Of a stretch of 64,000 nucleotides of DNA, positions 17,617 to 26,113 are shown piece by piece. The translations under genes and the position numbers were made by a program. This DNA is from Bacteroidota bacterium (lineage in GTDB: Bacteria > Bacteroidota > Bacteroidia > Cytophagales > Cyclobacteriaceae), in assembly GCA_023428695.1 (NCBI GenBank), contig JAEYWY010000024.1, positions 1 to 64,000 on the forward strand, given 5' to 3'. Each line of letters begins with the position of its first letter. Position 1 is the stretch's first letter. The notes below the pieces were generated by a model. It ran no database searches and was not told where the DNA came from. It worked only from the letters and a program-made list of their open reading frames with translations.

Positions 17617-18387
17617 TTAACCGAGGTGTTTTTCGTAGCTCATCCGGAACCCGATTTTCTGGCCACCACCAAGCTCCATGGTGTGCTCGTTTTTCTGATC
17701 TAGCGTTATGAGACGCACCTTGTTGTAAGGTGGCGCCATCAGGTCATTGCGAATCGCAATCTTAAGCGAAAGCTTGATAATCCGCTGAAGGTCCTCACGC
17801 GAGAGCGTCGCCGTTGATATTTCACTGAACTCCCTGGCAAACTGTGGTTCTCCTTCCATGAAGAAGCGATTCTCGTGGTTGATCATGAGTCTGCCGATGA
17901 GGTAGCCCGGGTCGTGACCACGATTGTAACGCAGACTGTCGTACATGAAATTGTAAATGTTGATCTGACCGAAATAACGGTTTACCTCCTTTTCGCTGAC
18001 GTAAGGTTTTTTTATCACAGGATGTTCATCATCAAACGTGACGATGTTCGTGTGCATCACAAAGATCAGCAGATCGCCAGCAAGCTTGAGTTGAAACTCA
18101 TGTTTGGAAATATTCTTAAAATCCAAGGTCACATCTTCATCAACAGCGTCGACTTTCTGATTGAGTTCATCAATGATATGCCGTGACTCAACACAGAGTA
18201 TAGAAAAAGCCTCTTTGAGGTGTTTGAAAGTAGTCTGCTTGGCCGTAGATTTACTTTCAAGCATGTGCTTGATATATTCTATCGGATCCTGTTCCTGCAG
18301 GCGGTCCGCTGAACCAGACTCCGGTTGTTCGTGACGTTCGCCGTTTTCATTCTGGCGATGTTCGTTGTCGGGCCGGTCTTCCTGCAT
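17617..18387 (-). CDS. Conserved hypothetical protein, 256 residues
   Basis: I do not recognise a domain. The first 35 residues are very polar (MQEDRPDNEHRQNENGE), after which the protein looks globular and soluble, with DPIEYIKHMLESKS, DEHPVIKKPYVSEKEVNRYFGQ and a C-terminal GGGQKIGFRMSYEKHLG. No signal peptide or membrane segment is seen. It is the first gene of a probable unit with the small lipoprotein and cmk (62 bases to the lipoprotein start) and is divergent from the small coiled-coil gene with 50 bases between them. Codon use and length look like a real gene. Confidence 0.75.
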   Translation of the reverse strand: MQEDRPDNEHRQNENGERHEQPESGSADRLQEQDPIEYIKHMLESKSTAKQTTFKHLKEAFSILCVESRHIIDELNQKVDAVDEDVTLDFKNISKHEFQLKLAGDLLIFVMHTNIVTFDDEHPVIKKPYVSEKEVNRYFGQINIYNFMYDSLRYNRGHDPGYLIGRLMINHENRFFMEGEPQFAREFSEISTATLSREDLQRIIKLSLKIAIRNDLMAPPYNKVRLITLDQKNEHTMELGGGQKIGFRMSYEKHLG

Positions 18388-18437
18388 AGAAGTTGTTATT
18401 GATTTGCGTTAGTACTAAAAAAATAAAGCCAAAAAAG

Positions 18438-18707
18438 ATGGAAACACAAAGTGACGAAAAGAAGGACAAGTCATTCGCCGGCTTTGGCGAAAAAGTGGAT
18501 GGATTTGTGAACGAATTCCAGGAAGCGGCTGACAAGCTTGAAAAGGAGTTTCGGGAGAAATTTGAAGAACTGAAAGTGACGGCAGAGCGGCTGAAAAAAG
18601 AAGCTGAAAACAAGGAACGCTGGCAGGAGGTTGAAGACAACCTGCGCAAAGCCGCGGACGAGGTCGCCAGCGCCTTCAGAGCAGCATTCCGCAAACGCGA
18701 CCCATGA
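18438..18707 (+). CDS. Small charged coiled-coil protein
   Basis: 89-residue protein METQSDEKKDKSFAGFGEK..., almost entirely Lys/Glu/Ala-rich helix with heptad periodicity (FVNEFQEAADKLEKEFREKF). It has no signal peptide. The frame is open upstream to 18393, but ATG 18438 is preferred because the extra residues (MLLICVSTKKIKPKK) run into the divergent promoter region. It resembles apolipoprotein-like or stress-associated amphipathic helix proteins in general composition only; function unknown. Confidence 0.65.
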   Translation: METQSDEKKDKSFAGFGEKVDGFVNEFQEAADKLEKEFREKFEELKVTAERLKKEAENKERWQEVEDNLRKAADEVASAFRAAFRKRDP

Positions 18708-18716
18708 TCTTCAAAG

Positions 18717-18747
18717 AAAAACGGTCCGGTTTTCTGGCCGGACCGTT
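18717..18747 (-). terminator. Intrinsic terminator of the MATE pump gene
   Basis: Ten-base stem AACGGTCCGG/CCGGACCGTT (18720-18729 with 18738-18747) with an eight-base loop. On the minus strand it is followed by TTT-C-TTT. It also lies just after the stop of the small coiled-coil gene on the other strand, where it has no T run. Confidence 0.8.
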
Positions 18748-18752
18748 GATCG

Positions 18753-20159
18753 TTACACTTTCACAAGTTTCCAGTTCCCTTTCCGGAAAATGAGGATTGC
18801 CGCGATGGCCATCAGCGATTCTGCAATTGAAATCGCTGCGTAAACGCCTATCGGTCCCGTCTTGAAAATTTCCGCCAACGTATAGGCTAATGGAATCTGG
18901 AAAACCCAGAAACCAACAAGACTGATCAGCGTGGGCGTTCGTGTATCACCGGCCCCGTTGAAAGACTGACTTATGACCATCCCATACGCATAAAAGACGT
19001 AGCCGAGAGATACGATTCTCAAACACTGGATTCCATGGCGCAGTACTTCCTCGTCAGTGCTGAAAAACCGCAGCATGTAATCTGCCATCGAGAAGAACAG
19101 TACGGTAATGAAAGCAAGAAAGATCATATTCATCAAGCCTGCGCGCCATACCGATTTCTCCGCGCGATCCGGTTGTCCCGCTCCCAGATTCTGACCAACA
19201 AGCGTAGCCGATGCATTTGCCATACCCCAGGCAGGAAGGATCGCAAAGATAATAATGCGTATCGCGATGAAGTATCCGGCCAATGGCGCTTCGCCGAATT
19301 CAGACATTATCCGCATCAGGAATATCCAGCTTGCAGATCCGATGAGCATTTGCCCGATTCCTCCCGCCGAAACGCGGATCATGGTAAGGATAATTCTGAC
19401 TTTCACGCGAAGATGCCTCAAATGCAACTTCACAACGCTCGAACCTTTTACCAGATGATAAATCTGATAAGCAACACCTACGCCGCGCCCAATATTGGTC
19501 GCGATTGCCGCACCTTTGACACCTAATGCCGGAAATGGACCGTAGCCCATAATCAGCAAAGGATCCAGGATGATATTCAGCGTATTTGCAATCAGCAGTG
19601 CTTTCATTGCAAGAGACGCATCGCCTGCACCGCGGAAAATCGCATTAATCATGAACAGCATGATGATGGTGATATTTCCGCCAAACATGATTCGCGTATA
19701 CGATCCGTTGTGATTGATCACATCTTCGCTGGCACCCATAAACGCCAGGATCTGATCAGAATATAGCACACCTGCGATTGTAAGGATCAGGGAAACAATC
19801 AATCCAAGGTAAAGACCCTGAACCGCAGCCTCCTCCGCACCTTTGGCATCCTTCTCACCAACACGTCGGGCCACCAGCGCAGTTGCGCCCATACTCAAAC
19901 CAAAAGCAAGTGAATAAATTAGTGATAGCACTGACTCAGTGAGTCCGACCGCTGCTAACGCTCCGTTGTCATTGAGCTGGCTCACGAAGTAAACGTCAAC
20001 GACGGCAAAGATTGACTCCATTCCCATTTCTACGATCATGGGAACTGATAGCAGTATTATTGCCTGATTGATACTTCCGCTTGTAAACTCACCGTGGTCG
20101 CCTTTGACGCCACGCCATATAAGGGAAAATAACTTTCCTGTTTTTTTGAAAAATCTCAT
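18753..20159 (-). CDS. MATE family multidrug/Na+ antiporter
   Basis: Inner-membrane efflux protein of the MATE (NorM-like) family. With ATG 20159 it has 468 residues and about twelve hydrophobic segments in two repeats; stretches such as INQAIILLSVPMIVEMGMES, GALAAVGLTES and GATALVARRVGEKD are typical of the first MatE repeat, and LVGQNLGAGQPDRAEKS of the second. A frame extending to 20246 would add 29 residues with no counterpart in the family. Substrate cannot be predicted. It is a single-gene unit with its own terminator. Confidence 0.92.
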   Translation of the reverse strand: MRFFKKTGKLFSLIWRGVKGDHGEFTSGSINQAIILLSVPMIVEMGMESIFAVVDVYFVSQLNDNGALAAVGLTESVLSLIYSLAFGLSMGATALVARRVGEKDAKGAEEAAVQGLYLGLIVSLILTIAGVLYSDQILAFMGASEDVINHNGSYTRIMFGGNITIIMLFMINAIFRGAGDASLAMKALLIANTLNIILDPLLIMGYGPFPALGVKGAAIATNIGRGVGVAYQIYHLVKGSSVVKLHLRHLRVKVRIILTMIRVSAGGIGQMLIGSASWIFLMRIMSEFGEAPLAGYFIAIRIIIFAILPAWGMANASATLVGQNLGAGQPDRAEKSVWRAGLMNMIFLAFITVLFFSMADYMLRFFSTDEEVLRHGIQCLRIVSLGYVFYAYGMVISQSFNGAGDTRTPTLISLVGFWVFQIPLAYTLAEIFKTGPIGVYAAISIAESLMAIAAILIFRKGNWKLVKV

Positions 20160-20377
20160 GATTGATAAATGATTGTCGTATGAAAAAAGAGGACGTGCCG
20201 ACCAGAGAAGGTCGTTAAAGGATTCCGAAGGATCGGATGGCAACAATCATTTTCATGGACTTTGGAAATAAGTGTATTCAGTGTGGTACGTTGACTTTTT
20301 TCAAAAGGTTTCCGTAGGGACAAAAAAAAGTCGCCTTTTTTTTTCGGCGACCTCCTTTTATACCTGTCAAGACAATA
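20160..20377. other. Intergenic region between the MATE gene and the GIN lipoprotein gene
   Basis: 218 bases with no gene. The right end holds the terminator at 20322-20351; the rest should hold the MATE promoter, but no clear TAnnTTTG element is seen on the minus strand. Confidence 0.5.
20322..20351 (-). terminator. Intrinsic terminator of the GIN lipoprotein gene
   Basis: Stem GTCGCC/GGCGAC (20330-20335 with 20346-20351); on the minus strand it is followed by eight T (20329-20322). It lies 27 bases after the stop codon. Confidence 0.8.
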
Positions 20378-21079
20378 CTAGTCTTTAATCACTGAACTTT
20401 CGCCGGAGACATCTTTTTCAATACTGGGACTGCCACGATAGACCACGGTACTTGCACCTGAGGCGGTAACCGTCAGATGATCAGCCACAGTAATCTTGCC
20501 ACTGCTGGCGCCGGAAAAATTCAGCGTTGCCGTGTTTACCGGAAAATCAAAAGCACTTAGGACTGACGCGCCCGAAATATCGCCCTCGAGTTCATCGCCC
20601 AGACCATGCATCCGGAATTTCGAACCACCTGAAAGAACCAGATTCACTTTTCTGTAACCGGCATTCAGTTGCGCCAGAGAACCTCCTGATACATACGCAT
20701 TAAGAACGTCATCGCTTTCGAATCCATCGATTGCCGAAACGCTGCCGCCGGAAAAGTTAAAGCCCTTCAGCGCCGGCATTTGAATCACAATACGTGTTTC
20801 ATGACGGCGGTTCGCATTTTCATCATATTTGATTCGGAGTGTCGTCCCTTCCCTGAATACTTCAAGGTCCTGAATATTGCGGCGGTCTCCTTTTACACGA
20901 ACCATGAAGTTGGGGCCTTCCATGACGGTGATATGGAAGCCGCTGCCCATTTCAAGTTGATCAAAATCGATCACGGCATATTCGCGTGACGTCTCCTGAA
21001 GGGGTCCCGGATCTTCGACCTCGCAGGAAAACAATAAAGTCGCCATCAGGAGCGTGAGGAGAGGATATAGTGTTTTCAT
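20378..21079 (-). CDS. Head-GIN domain (DUF2807) lipoprotein
   Basis: 233-residue exported protein. The start MKTLYPLLTLLMATLLFSCEVE is a lipoprotein signal with Cys19 as the modified residue. The rest is a repetitive beta structure with many SGGS/SGAS turns (FNFSGGSVSAIDG, LVLSGGSKFRMHG, ASGASTVVYRGSP), the pattern of the putative auto-transporter adhesin head GIN domain (DUF2807) that is frequent in Bacteroidota. Role unknown; adhesion is only suggested by the domain name. Single-gene unit with its own terminator. Confidence 0.88.
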   Translation of the reverse strand: MKTLYPLLTLLMATLLFSCEVEDPGPLQETSREYAVIDFDQLEMGSGFHITVMEGPNFMVRVKGDRRNIQDLEVFREGTTLRIKYDENANRRHETRIVIQMPALKGFNFSGGSVSAIDGFESDDVLNAYVSGGSLAQLNAGYRKVNLVLSGGSKFRMHGLGDELEGDISGASVLSAFDFPVNTATLNFSGASSGKITVADHLTVTASGASTVVYRGSPSIEKDVSGESSVIKD

Positions 21080-21134
21080 TTCGTTGTTGTTTTTCTTTCA
21101 GACAACTGAAACGAGTACCACCCCTATCCGCCGC

Positions 21135-22487
21135 TCAATAAATCACTATTGTCTTTGCATTAACAAATTCGCGGATCCCGGCCTGCGCGAGTTCGCGGCC
21201 GTAACCGGACTTTTTGATACCGCCGAACGGAAGCCGCGAATCTGAGCGCATGAGACTATTAACGTAAACTGAACCGGATTCAATTAATTGGGCGATTCGC
21301 TCCCCACGTTCGCGATCGCCCGTCCACACGGAGGCGCCCAGGCCGTAACGGCTCCGGTTTGCAAGCTCAACCGCTTCATTTTCGTTGTCCGCGTACATGA
21401 CGGCAGCGAGCGGCCCAAAGGTTTCCTCATCAAATGCCGGCATCCCAGGGCACACGTTGTCGAGAATCGTGGGTTGGAAGTTTCCGCCGTCGCGGGTACC
21501 GCCTGTAACAAGCCGCGCTCCTTTATCCTTTGATTTATGAAGTTGTGCGTCAAGATCCTCAGCCAGATCGAGACGGGCCATCGGTCCCATGGTGACACCT
21601 TCTTCCAGGGGATTGCCCTGACGGATCTTCCTGACTTCGTTTTCAAACGCGTCCATGAAATCGTTGCCCGCTTCCCTAAGGACGATAAAACGTTTCGCCG
21701 CAATACACGACTGCCCGGCGTTCTGCATACGCGACTGTGCAGCAACTTTGGCTGTCGCCGACATGTCCGCATCTGGCAACACTATGAATGGATCGCTGCC
21801 ACCCAATTCAAGAACCGATTTTTTGATGTGTTTCCCGGCAATTGAAGCCACACTTGAGCCGGCCTTTTCACTTCCCGTGAGCGCAACGCCCTGAACACAA
21901 GCCGTGGCGAGTATCCTTTCAATGTTCTCGTTTGCAATCAGAAACGACTGAAACGCACCCTCCGGAAATCCGGCTTCCTGGAAAAGTTTCTCTATTGTTA
22001 ATGAACACTGCGGCACGTTGGACGAATGTTTGAGTACGCCAACGTTACCCGCCATCAGTGCCGGGACCGCAAACCGGAAAACTTGCCAGAACGGAAAATT
22101 CCAGGGCATGACAGCGAGGATGACGCCTGTAGGAAAGTAGCCTACATAACTGCGTTTTGCTTCAGTCTCGATCACTTCGGATTGAAGAAATCCTTCTGCA
22201 TAATCAGCAAAATAGTCGCACGCGTCGGCGCACTTTTTTATTTCACTTTGCGCTTCACCGATGGTCTTACCCATCTCCAGCGAAATGACGCGTGCATATT
22301 TGTCGGTGTTTTCCCGAAGCAAAGATGCAAGGTTGTGCATAGGCTTGCTTCTTTCAGCAAACGACGAGTGCCGCCAGGATTTAAACGTGAGATCTGCTTT
22401 TGCAAGTTTTGCTTCGATGTCACGGTCATTCATTAGCGGAAACTCCGCGAGCAGCTTTTGATCGTAGGGGTTTATGGACTTTTGCAT
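21135..22487 (-). CDS. NAD(P)-dependent aldehyde dehydrogenase, succinate-semialdehyde dehydrogenase type
   Basis: 450-residue aldehyde dehydrogenase superfamily enzyme. It has the cofactor-site stretch VMPWNFPFWQVFR, the general-base Glu in LELGGSDPF, the catalytic Cys in AGQSCIAAKR, and the C-terminal PFGGIKKSGYGRE. The short N-terminus (starts at INPYDQKLLAEFP) and overall pattern match the Sad/YneI-like group that oxidises succinate semialdehyde, so succinate as product is the best guess. It stands alone, after the tsf terminator. Confidence 0.87.
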   Translation of the reverse strand: MQKSINPYDQKLLAEFPLMNDRDIEAKLAKADLTFKSWRHSSFAERSKPMHNLASLLRENTDKYARVISLEMGKTIGEAQSEIKKCADACDYFADYAEGFLQSEVIETEAKRSYVGYFPTGVILAVMPWNFPFWQVFRFAVPALMAGNVGVLKHSSNVPQCSLTIEKLFQEAGFPEGAFQSFLIANENIERILATACVQGVALTGSEKAGSSVASIAGKHIKKSVLELGGSDPFIVLPDADMSATAKVAAQSRMQNAGQSCIAAKRFIVLREAGNDFMDAFENEVRKIRQGNPLEEGVTMGPMARLDLAEDLDAQLHKSKDKGARLVTGGTRDGGNFQPTILDNVCPGMPAFDEETFGPLAAVMYADNENEAVELANRSRYGLGASVWTGDRERGERIAQLIESGSVYVNSLMRSDSRLPFGGIKKSGYGRELAQAGIREFVNAKTIVIY

Positions 22488-22521
22488 GATTCTGCCTTTT
22501 TTGAATAATCAAGCTAAAAAT

Positions 22522-22546
22522 AAAAAAGCCAGGCAAAAGCCCGGCT
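22522..22546 (-). terminator. Intrinsic terminator after tsf
   Basis: Stem 22527-22534 with 22539-22546 (AGCCGGGC/GCCTGGCT on the minus strand, one G-T pair), four-T loop, then a T run at 22526-22522. It ends the rplM-rpsI-rpsB-tsf unit. Confidence 0.8.
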
Positions 22547-22573
22547 TCTATATTTCGTTCGAAAGTCGAACGC

Positions 22574-23407
22574 TTATCCGATGGAAACGCGTTTGAATTC
22601 AGCAACGGTCAGACCTTTCGTTACACTGTCAAGGTACTGAGCTACTGTTTTTGAATTGTCCTTCACAAAGATCTGGTGCAGCAGTGTGCTTTCCTTGAAG
22701 AACTTCTGGAGTTTGCCTTGCGCGATTTTTTCGACCATATTTTCAGGTTTTCCTTCAGCGAGGATTTGCGCTTTCGCAATTTCAAGTTCTTTTTCAATCA
22801 CAGCTTTGTCGACGTTCTTTTCATCAACGGCAACCGGGTTCATGGCTGCGATCTGCATTCCCACATCCTTACCAGCATCGGTAACGTCTTTACCGTTTAC
22901 ACCTTTCAGGCTTACAAGTACGCCCAGTTTAGATCCGGCGTGGATGTAAGGAACGACTGCTTCACCTTTCATGTGAACGAATTCGCTTACTTCGATTTTC
23001 TCACCAATTTTCCCTACCAGTTCAACGATCTTTTCATTGATGGTGAGGTTTCCGGCGGAGAGAGCAAGCAGAGTTTCTTTGGATTCGGGTTTTTGGGTGA
23101 AGGCGGTTTCAGCGATCAGTTTGCCGAGTGCCTGGAACTCTTCATTTTTTGCCACAAAATCTGTTTCGCAGTTCAATGCGATCAATACGGCTTCCTTCTT
23201 ATCATCGCTCACCTTCACAAATACAGATCCTTCCTTCGCTTCCTTATCTGAACGGGATGCGGATACCTTCTGGCCTTTCTTTCTCAGTATCTCGATTGCT
23301 TTTTCAAAATCACCATCTGCTTCGGTTAGGGCTTTTTTACAATCCATCATTCCCGCGCCGGTCATTTGGCGAAGCTTGTTAACATCTTGTGCTGTAATTG
23401 CTGACAT
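22574..23407 (-). CDS. tsf: Elongation factor Ts
   Basis: Guanine nucleotide exchange factor for EF-Tu. The 277-residue protein begins with a UBA-like domain SAITAQDVNKLRQMTGAGMMDCKKAL, followed by the core with AVLIALNCETDFVAKNEEFQ, the strongest family signature. The C-terminus LDSVTKGLTVAEFKRVSIG is typical. It follows rpsB, as in most bacteria, but with a 146-base spacer that contains two hairpins. Confidence 0.97.
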   Translation of the reverse strand: MSAITAQDVNKLRQMTGAGMMDCKKALTEADGDFEKAIEILRKKGQKVSASRSDKEAKEGSVFVKVSDDKKEAVLIALNCETDFVAKNEEFQALGKLIAETAFTQKPESKETLLALSAGNLTINEKIVELVGKIGEKIEVSEFVHMKGEAVVPYIHAGSKLGVLVSLKGVNGKDVTDAGKDVGMQIAAMNPVAVDEKNVDKAVIEKELEIAKAQILAEGKPENMVEKIAQGKLQKFFKESTLLHQIFVKDNSKTVAQYLDSVTKGLTVAEFKRVSIG

Positions 23408-23553
23408 TGTTTTAAAGTATTGAGTGTTATAAGTGCCGTGGCAATTCCTTTTGCCACAATAATTTTGCGGATCAAACCCGCCTTAAACAAGGCGTCCCAC
23501 CGGCTTTAACAGATGCAAAGCGGCAGGACGACCATAAAAAAGCTTATTTCGAT
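23408..23553 (-). promoter_or_regulatory. rpsB-tsf spacer with two hairpins
   Basis: 146 bases. On the plus strand CGCCTT-AAAC-AAGGCG (about 23479-23494) and GTGGCAA...TTGCCAC (about 23438-23457) form perfect 6- and 7-base stems with short loops. Neither is followed by a T run, so they are not plain terminators. They could be RNA-processing or attenuation sites that set tsf expression relative to rpsB; that is inference. Confidence 0.45.
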
Positions 23554-24327
23554 TTAAGAGTTTGTTTCTTCTACCGTTTCGTCAACTCTTCTTTTTTCGT
23601 CCTCCTCTTTCTTTTGAGCAGCGTCTTCCTTATCGCGTTTACGTTCCATCAGACCTTCTTCGATCACCTTACCGATGTAGCGGGTAAGGATGGAGATTGA
23701 TTTGAACGCATCGTCGTTTGCCGGAATCGGGAAGTCGACACCTGACGGGTCAGAGTTTGTATCAACGAGTGCAAATACAGGGATATTCAGCTTGTGAGCT
23801 TCCGTAACTGCAATGTGTTCGCGCTTAACGTCGATGATGAACAACGCTGCAGGCAGTCTGTTGAGGTCGACGATTCCGCCGAGCAGTTTTTCCAGCTTCG
23901 CTTTTTCGCGGGTTACCATAAGGCGTTCACGCTTTGCGAGGTTGTTAAACGCCTCATCCTTCATCAACTTCTCAATCTGAGCAAGTTTCTTAAGAGACTT
24001 ACGGATCGTGGCGAAGTTGGTGAGCATACCACCAAGCCAACGCTCAGTTACGTATGGCATGTTCAGGCGCTTTGCTTCTTCGGTAACGATATCCTTAGCC
24101 TGCTTTTTCGTTGCCACGAACATGATCTTGCGACCAGAGCGAACGATATTTTTCAGTGCGAAAGACGCCTCGTCCAGGCAGGCAATAGTTTTATTCAGGT
24201 CAATGATGTGGATGCCGTTGTTTTCCATGAAAATGTACTCAGCCATTTTCGGGTTCCACTTACGGGTCAGGTGACCAAAGTGAACACCTGAATCCAACAA
24301 TTCCTGGTATGTTAATTTTTCAGCCAT
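23554..24327 (-). CDS. rpsB: Ribosomal protein S2
   Basis: Small-subunit ribosomal protein, 257 residues. With ATG 24327 it starts MAEKLTYQELLDSGVHFGHLTRKWNPKM... in the standard way and contains GGMLTNFATIRKS and IVDTNSDPSGVDFPIPANDDA. The C-terminus carries a charged tail rich in Lys/Glu (after about 225), which is variable in the family. An in-frame extension to 24399 is not used because it overlaps the end of rpsI and is unlike S2. Confidence 0.97.
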   Translation of the reverse strand: MAEKLTYQELLDSGVHFGHLTRKWNPKMAEYIFMENNGIHIIDLNKTIACLDEASFALKNIVRSGRKIMFVATKKQAKDIVTEEAKRLNMPYVTERWLGGMLTNFATIRKSLKKLAQIEKLMKDEAFNNLAKRERLMVTREKAKLEKLLGGIVDLNRLPAALFIIDVKREHIAVTEAHKLNIPVFALVDTNSDPSGVDFPIPANDDAFKSISILTRYIGKVIEEGLMERKRDKEDAAQKKEEDEKRRVDETVEETNS

Positions 24328-24337
24328 TCTAATAATA

Positions 24338-24724
24338 TTAACGCTTGCTAAACTGGAATCTTCTTCTTGCCTTCCTTCTACCCGGCTTCTTACGCTCAAC
24401 CATTCTTGAATCGCGGGTCAGCAAACCTTCTTTTCTAAGTGTCGGTTTTACTTCTTCATTGAATTCAACCAGCGCACGTGCGATACCCAAACGAACCGCT
24501 TCCGCCTGTCCTTTGATTCCACCGCCTTCCACGTTCACGGTTACATCGTATTGACCGTCAAGTTTCGCAGCTGCGATAGCTTGTTTTACCGTAGTCTGGT
24601 GAATCTCTGAAAGGAAGTAATCCTTCAGGTCCCGGTTATTGACTTTTATCTCACCTTTACCAGGTTTCACATAGACTCTGGCGATGGAGGTTTTTCTTCT
24701 ACCGATTTTATTTACGATCTGCAT
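24338..24724 (-). CDS. rpsI: Ribosomal protein S9
   Basis: Small-subunit ribosomal protein, 128 residues, beginning MQIVNKIGRRKTSIARVYVKPG and ending in the basic KPGRRKARRRFQFSKR tail whose last residues reach the P site of the ribosome. It follows rplM after 3 bases. Confidence 0.97.
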   Translation of the reverse strand: MQIVNKIGRRKTSIARVYVKPGKGEIKVNNRDLKDYFLSEIHQTTVKQAIAAAKLDGQYDVTVNVEGGGIKGQAEAVRLGIARALVEFNEEVKPTLRKEGLLTRDSRMVERKKPGRRKARRRFQFSKR

Positions 24725-24727
24725 CTA

Positions 24728-25171
24728 TCAGAACTTTAATTCTTTGGGTTGTTGCGCTTGATGGGGATGTTCTGCACCTGCATAAACATGGAGGCTTCTG
24801 AATAATTCCCGTCCCAGTCTGTTTTTAGGAAGCATTCCACGAACTGCGTGTTCAATCAGGCGTTCAGGATGCTTTCTGCGGATCATCGACGGCGTATGCT
24901 CACGCTGACCGCCGGGATAGCCTGAGTGCGTGAAGATCACCCTGTCATTCCACTTCTTACCCGTCATCTTTACTTTCTCCGCGTTAATCACAATCACATG
25001 ATCTCCGCAATCAACGTGGGGAGAGTAGCTGGTCTTGTGTTTACCGCGGATAATGCGGGCAACTTCACTTGCCACGCGGCCCAGCACCTGAGCCTCTGCG
25101 TCCACCACTACCCAGTTCTTTTCAACTGTAGCCTTATTAGGGTGAGTGGTTTTGTAGCTGTTATGATCCAT
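24728..25171 (-). CDS. rplM: Ribosomal protein L13
   Basis: Large-subunit ribosomal protein, 147 residues, with WVVVDAEAQVLGRVASEVARIIRG near the start and the GMLPKNRLGRELFRSLHVYAG stretch near the end. It is the first gene of rplM-rpsI-rpsB-tsf, an arrangement usual in Bacteroidota, and is preceded by a phylum-type promoter. ATG at 25171. Confidence 0.97.
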   Translation of the reverse strand: MDHNSYKTTHPNKATVEKNWVVVDAEAQVLGRVASEVARIIRGKHKTSYSPHVDCGDHVIVINAEKVKMTGKKWNDRVIFTHSGYPGGQREHTPSMIRRKHPERLIEHAVRGMLPKNRLGRELFRSLHVYAGAEHPHQAQQPKELKF

Positions 25172-25220
25172 TTTCTCGTTTAAAACTTATTAGAAACAAT
25201 ACCCCCTGTAAAAAGGGACA

Positions 25221-25252
25221 CAAAGGTAATTTGCCTGTTTCTGAAATGCAAG
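25221..25252 (-). promoter_or_regulatory. Promoter of the rplM operon
   Basis: Minus strand: -33-like CTTG at 25252-25249, 20-base spacer, TACCTTTG at 25228-25221 matching the -7 element TAnnTTTG. This puts the transcript start about 45 bases before the rplM ATG. Confidence 0.6.
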
Positions 25253-25374
25253 CACCATGCAATTTTACTATTTAGCCTTACTAAGGGTACTGAATACCAA
25301 ATAGTTAGCTTTCCAGAATCAGTAGAAGCACCAGAAACGCAGCATACTCCGTATCACCAGCCGGCTGCGTACCG

Positions 25375-26094
25375 TCACGAATTGGCTTCCAACTGGCGGA
25401 TCAGTGCCGCAAAATCACGCGGATAGGGCGCTTCGACAAATCGGGGAACGTTCCGAAGATCAGCAAACCGTAGCCCCTGCGCATGAAGTGCCATCCTTTT
25501 CATCAAGGGCTGCTCTTCGGTCTGTTTTTTAAGATGAAAACCGCGTTTTACCGAAGAAAGGAAGAAGGGCTTGCCGCCATATACCTCATCTCCGGTAATT
25601 GGTGCATTTAAAATTGAGAGATGTATTCTGATCTGGTGCATCCGACCCGTAACGGGGCGACACTCTATTAGTGTATGCATCCGAAATGCCCGCAGCGACG
25701 AAAACCAGGTCTGTGCGGGCTTTCCTTCCCGCCGGTTGATTTTGACAACCCCATCGTCCAGCTTGAGAATAGGTTCATCGACGAGCTTATCCTGAAATTG
25801 ATGAAGCCCGTCGGCCACCGCGTGGTAAACTTTGGTGACCTGCCGTTTTTCAAACTGAATACTCATATGCCGGTACGCCTCCGGGTGTTTGGCAATCACC
25901 AGCACACCTGAAGTGTCCTTATCGAGGCGGTGACACACCTGTGCATCGGGCGAGTACTCCCGGGCGAGCATCAGAATATTTATAGGGTCGTTGCGATCTT
26001 CGAGCGTAGCTACAAACGGCGGCTTGCTTATAATAAAATAGTCCTCATCCTCGTAGAGAATGATATCCTGAATATTGATTCGATTCTTTTTCAA
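25375..26094 (-). CDS. RluA family 23S rRNA/tRNA pseudouridine synthase
   Basis: 239-residue enzyme converting uridine to pseudouridine. The catalytic motif HRLDKDTSGVLVIAK is present, with RPVTGRMHQIRIHL and GDEVYGGK further on. It lacks an S4 RNA-binding domain, so it belongs to the shorter RluA-type forms; the exact target is not predictable. The only start in frame before the domain is TTG 26094 (an in-frame TGA lies four codons upstream), so an uncommon start codon is likely. It follows the PhoR-like kinase gene by 19 bases and may share its transcript. Confidence 0.88.
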   Translation of the reverse strand: MKKNRINIQDIILYEDEDYFIISKPPFVATLEDRNDPINILMLAREYSPDAQVCHRLDKDTSGVLVIAKHPEAYRHMSIQFEKRQVTKVYHAVADGLHQFQDKLVDEPILKLDDGVVKINRREGKPAQTWFSSLRAFRMHTLIECRPVTGRMHQIRIHLSILNAPITGDEVYGGKPFFLSSVKRGFHLKKQTEEQPLMKRMALHAQGLRFADLRNVPRFVEAPYPRDFAALIRQLEANS

Positions 26095-26113
26095 AGTCTG
26101 CCCTCAAACCGGT

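Noticed and set aside
22676..23251. 191-codon open frame opposite tsf
   Set aside because: Antisense shadow of EF-Ts; its Phe-rich composition mirrors the Lys/Glu codons of the real gene.
25270..25374. Short hydrophobic frame after the RluA-type gene
   Set aside because: It has no start codon and is probably chance.
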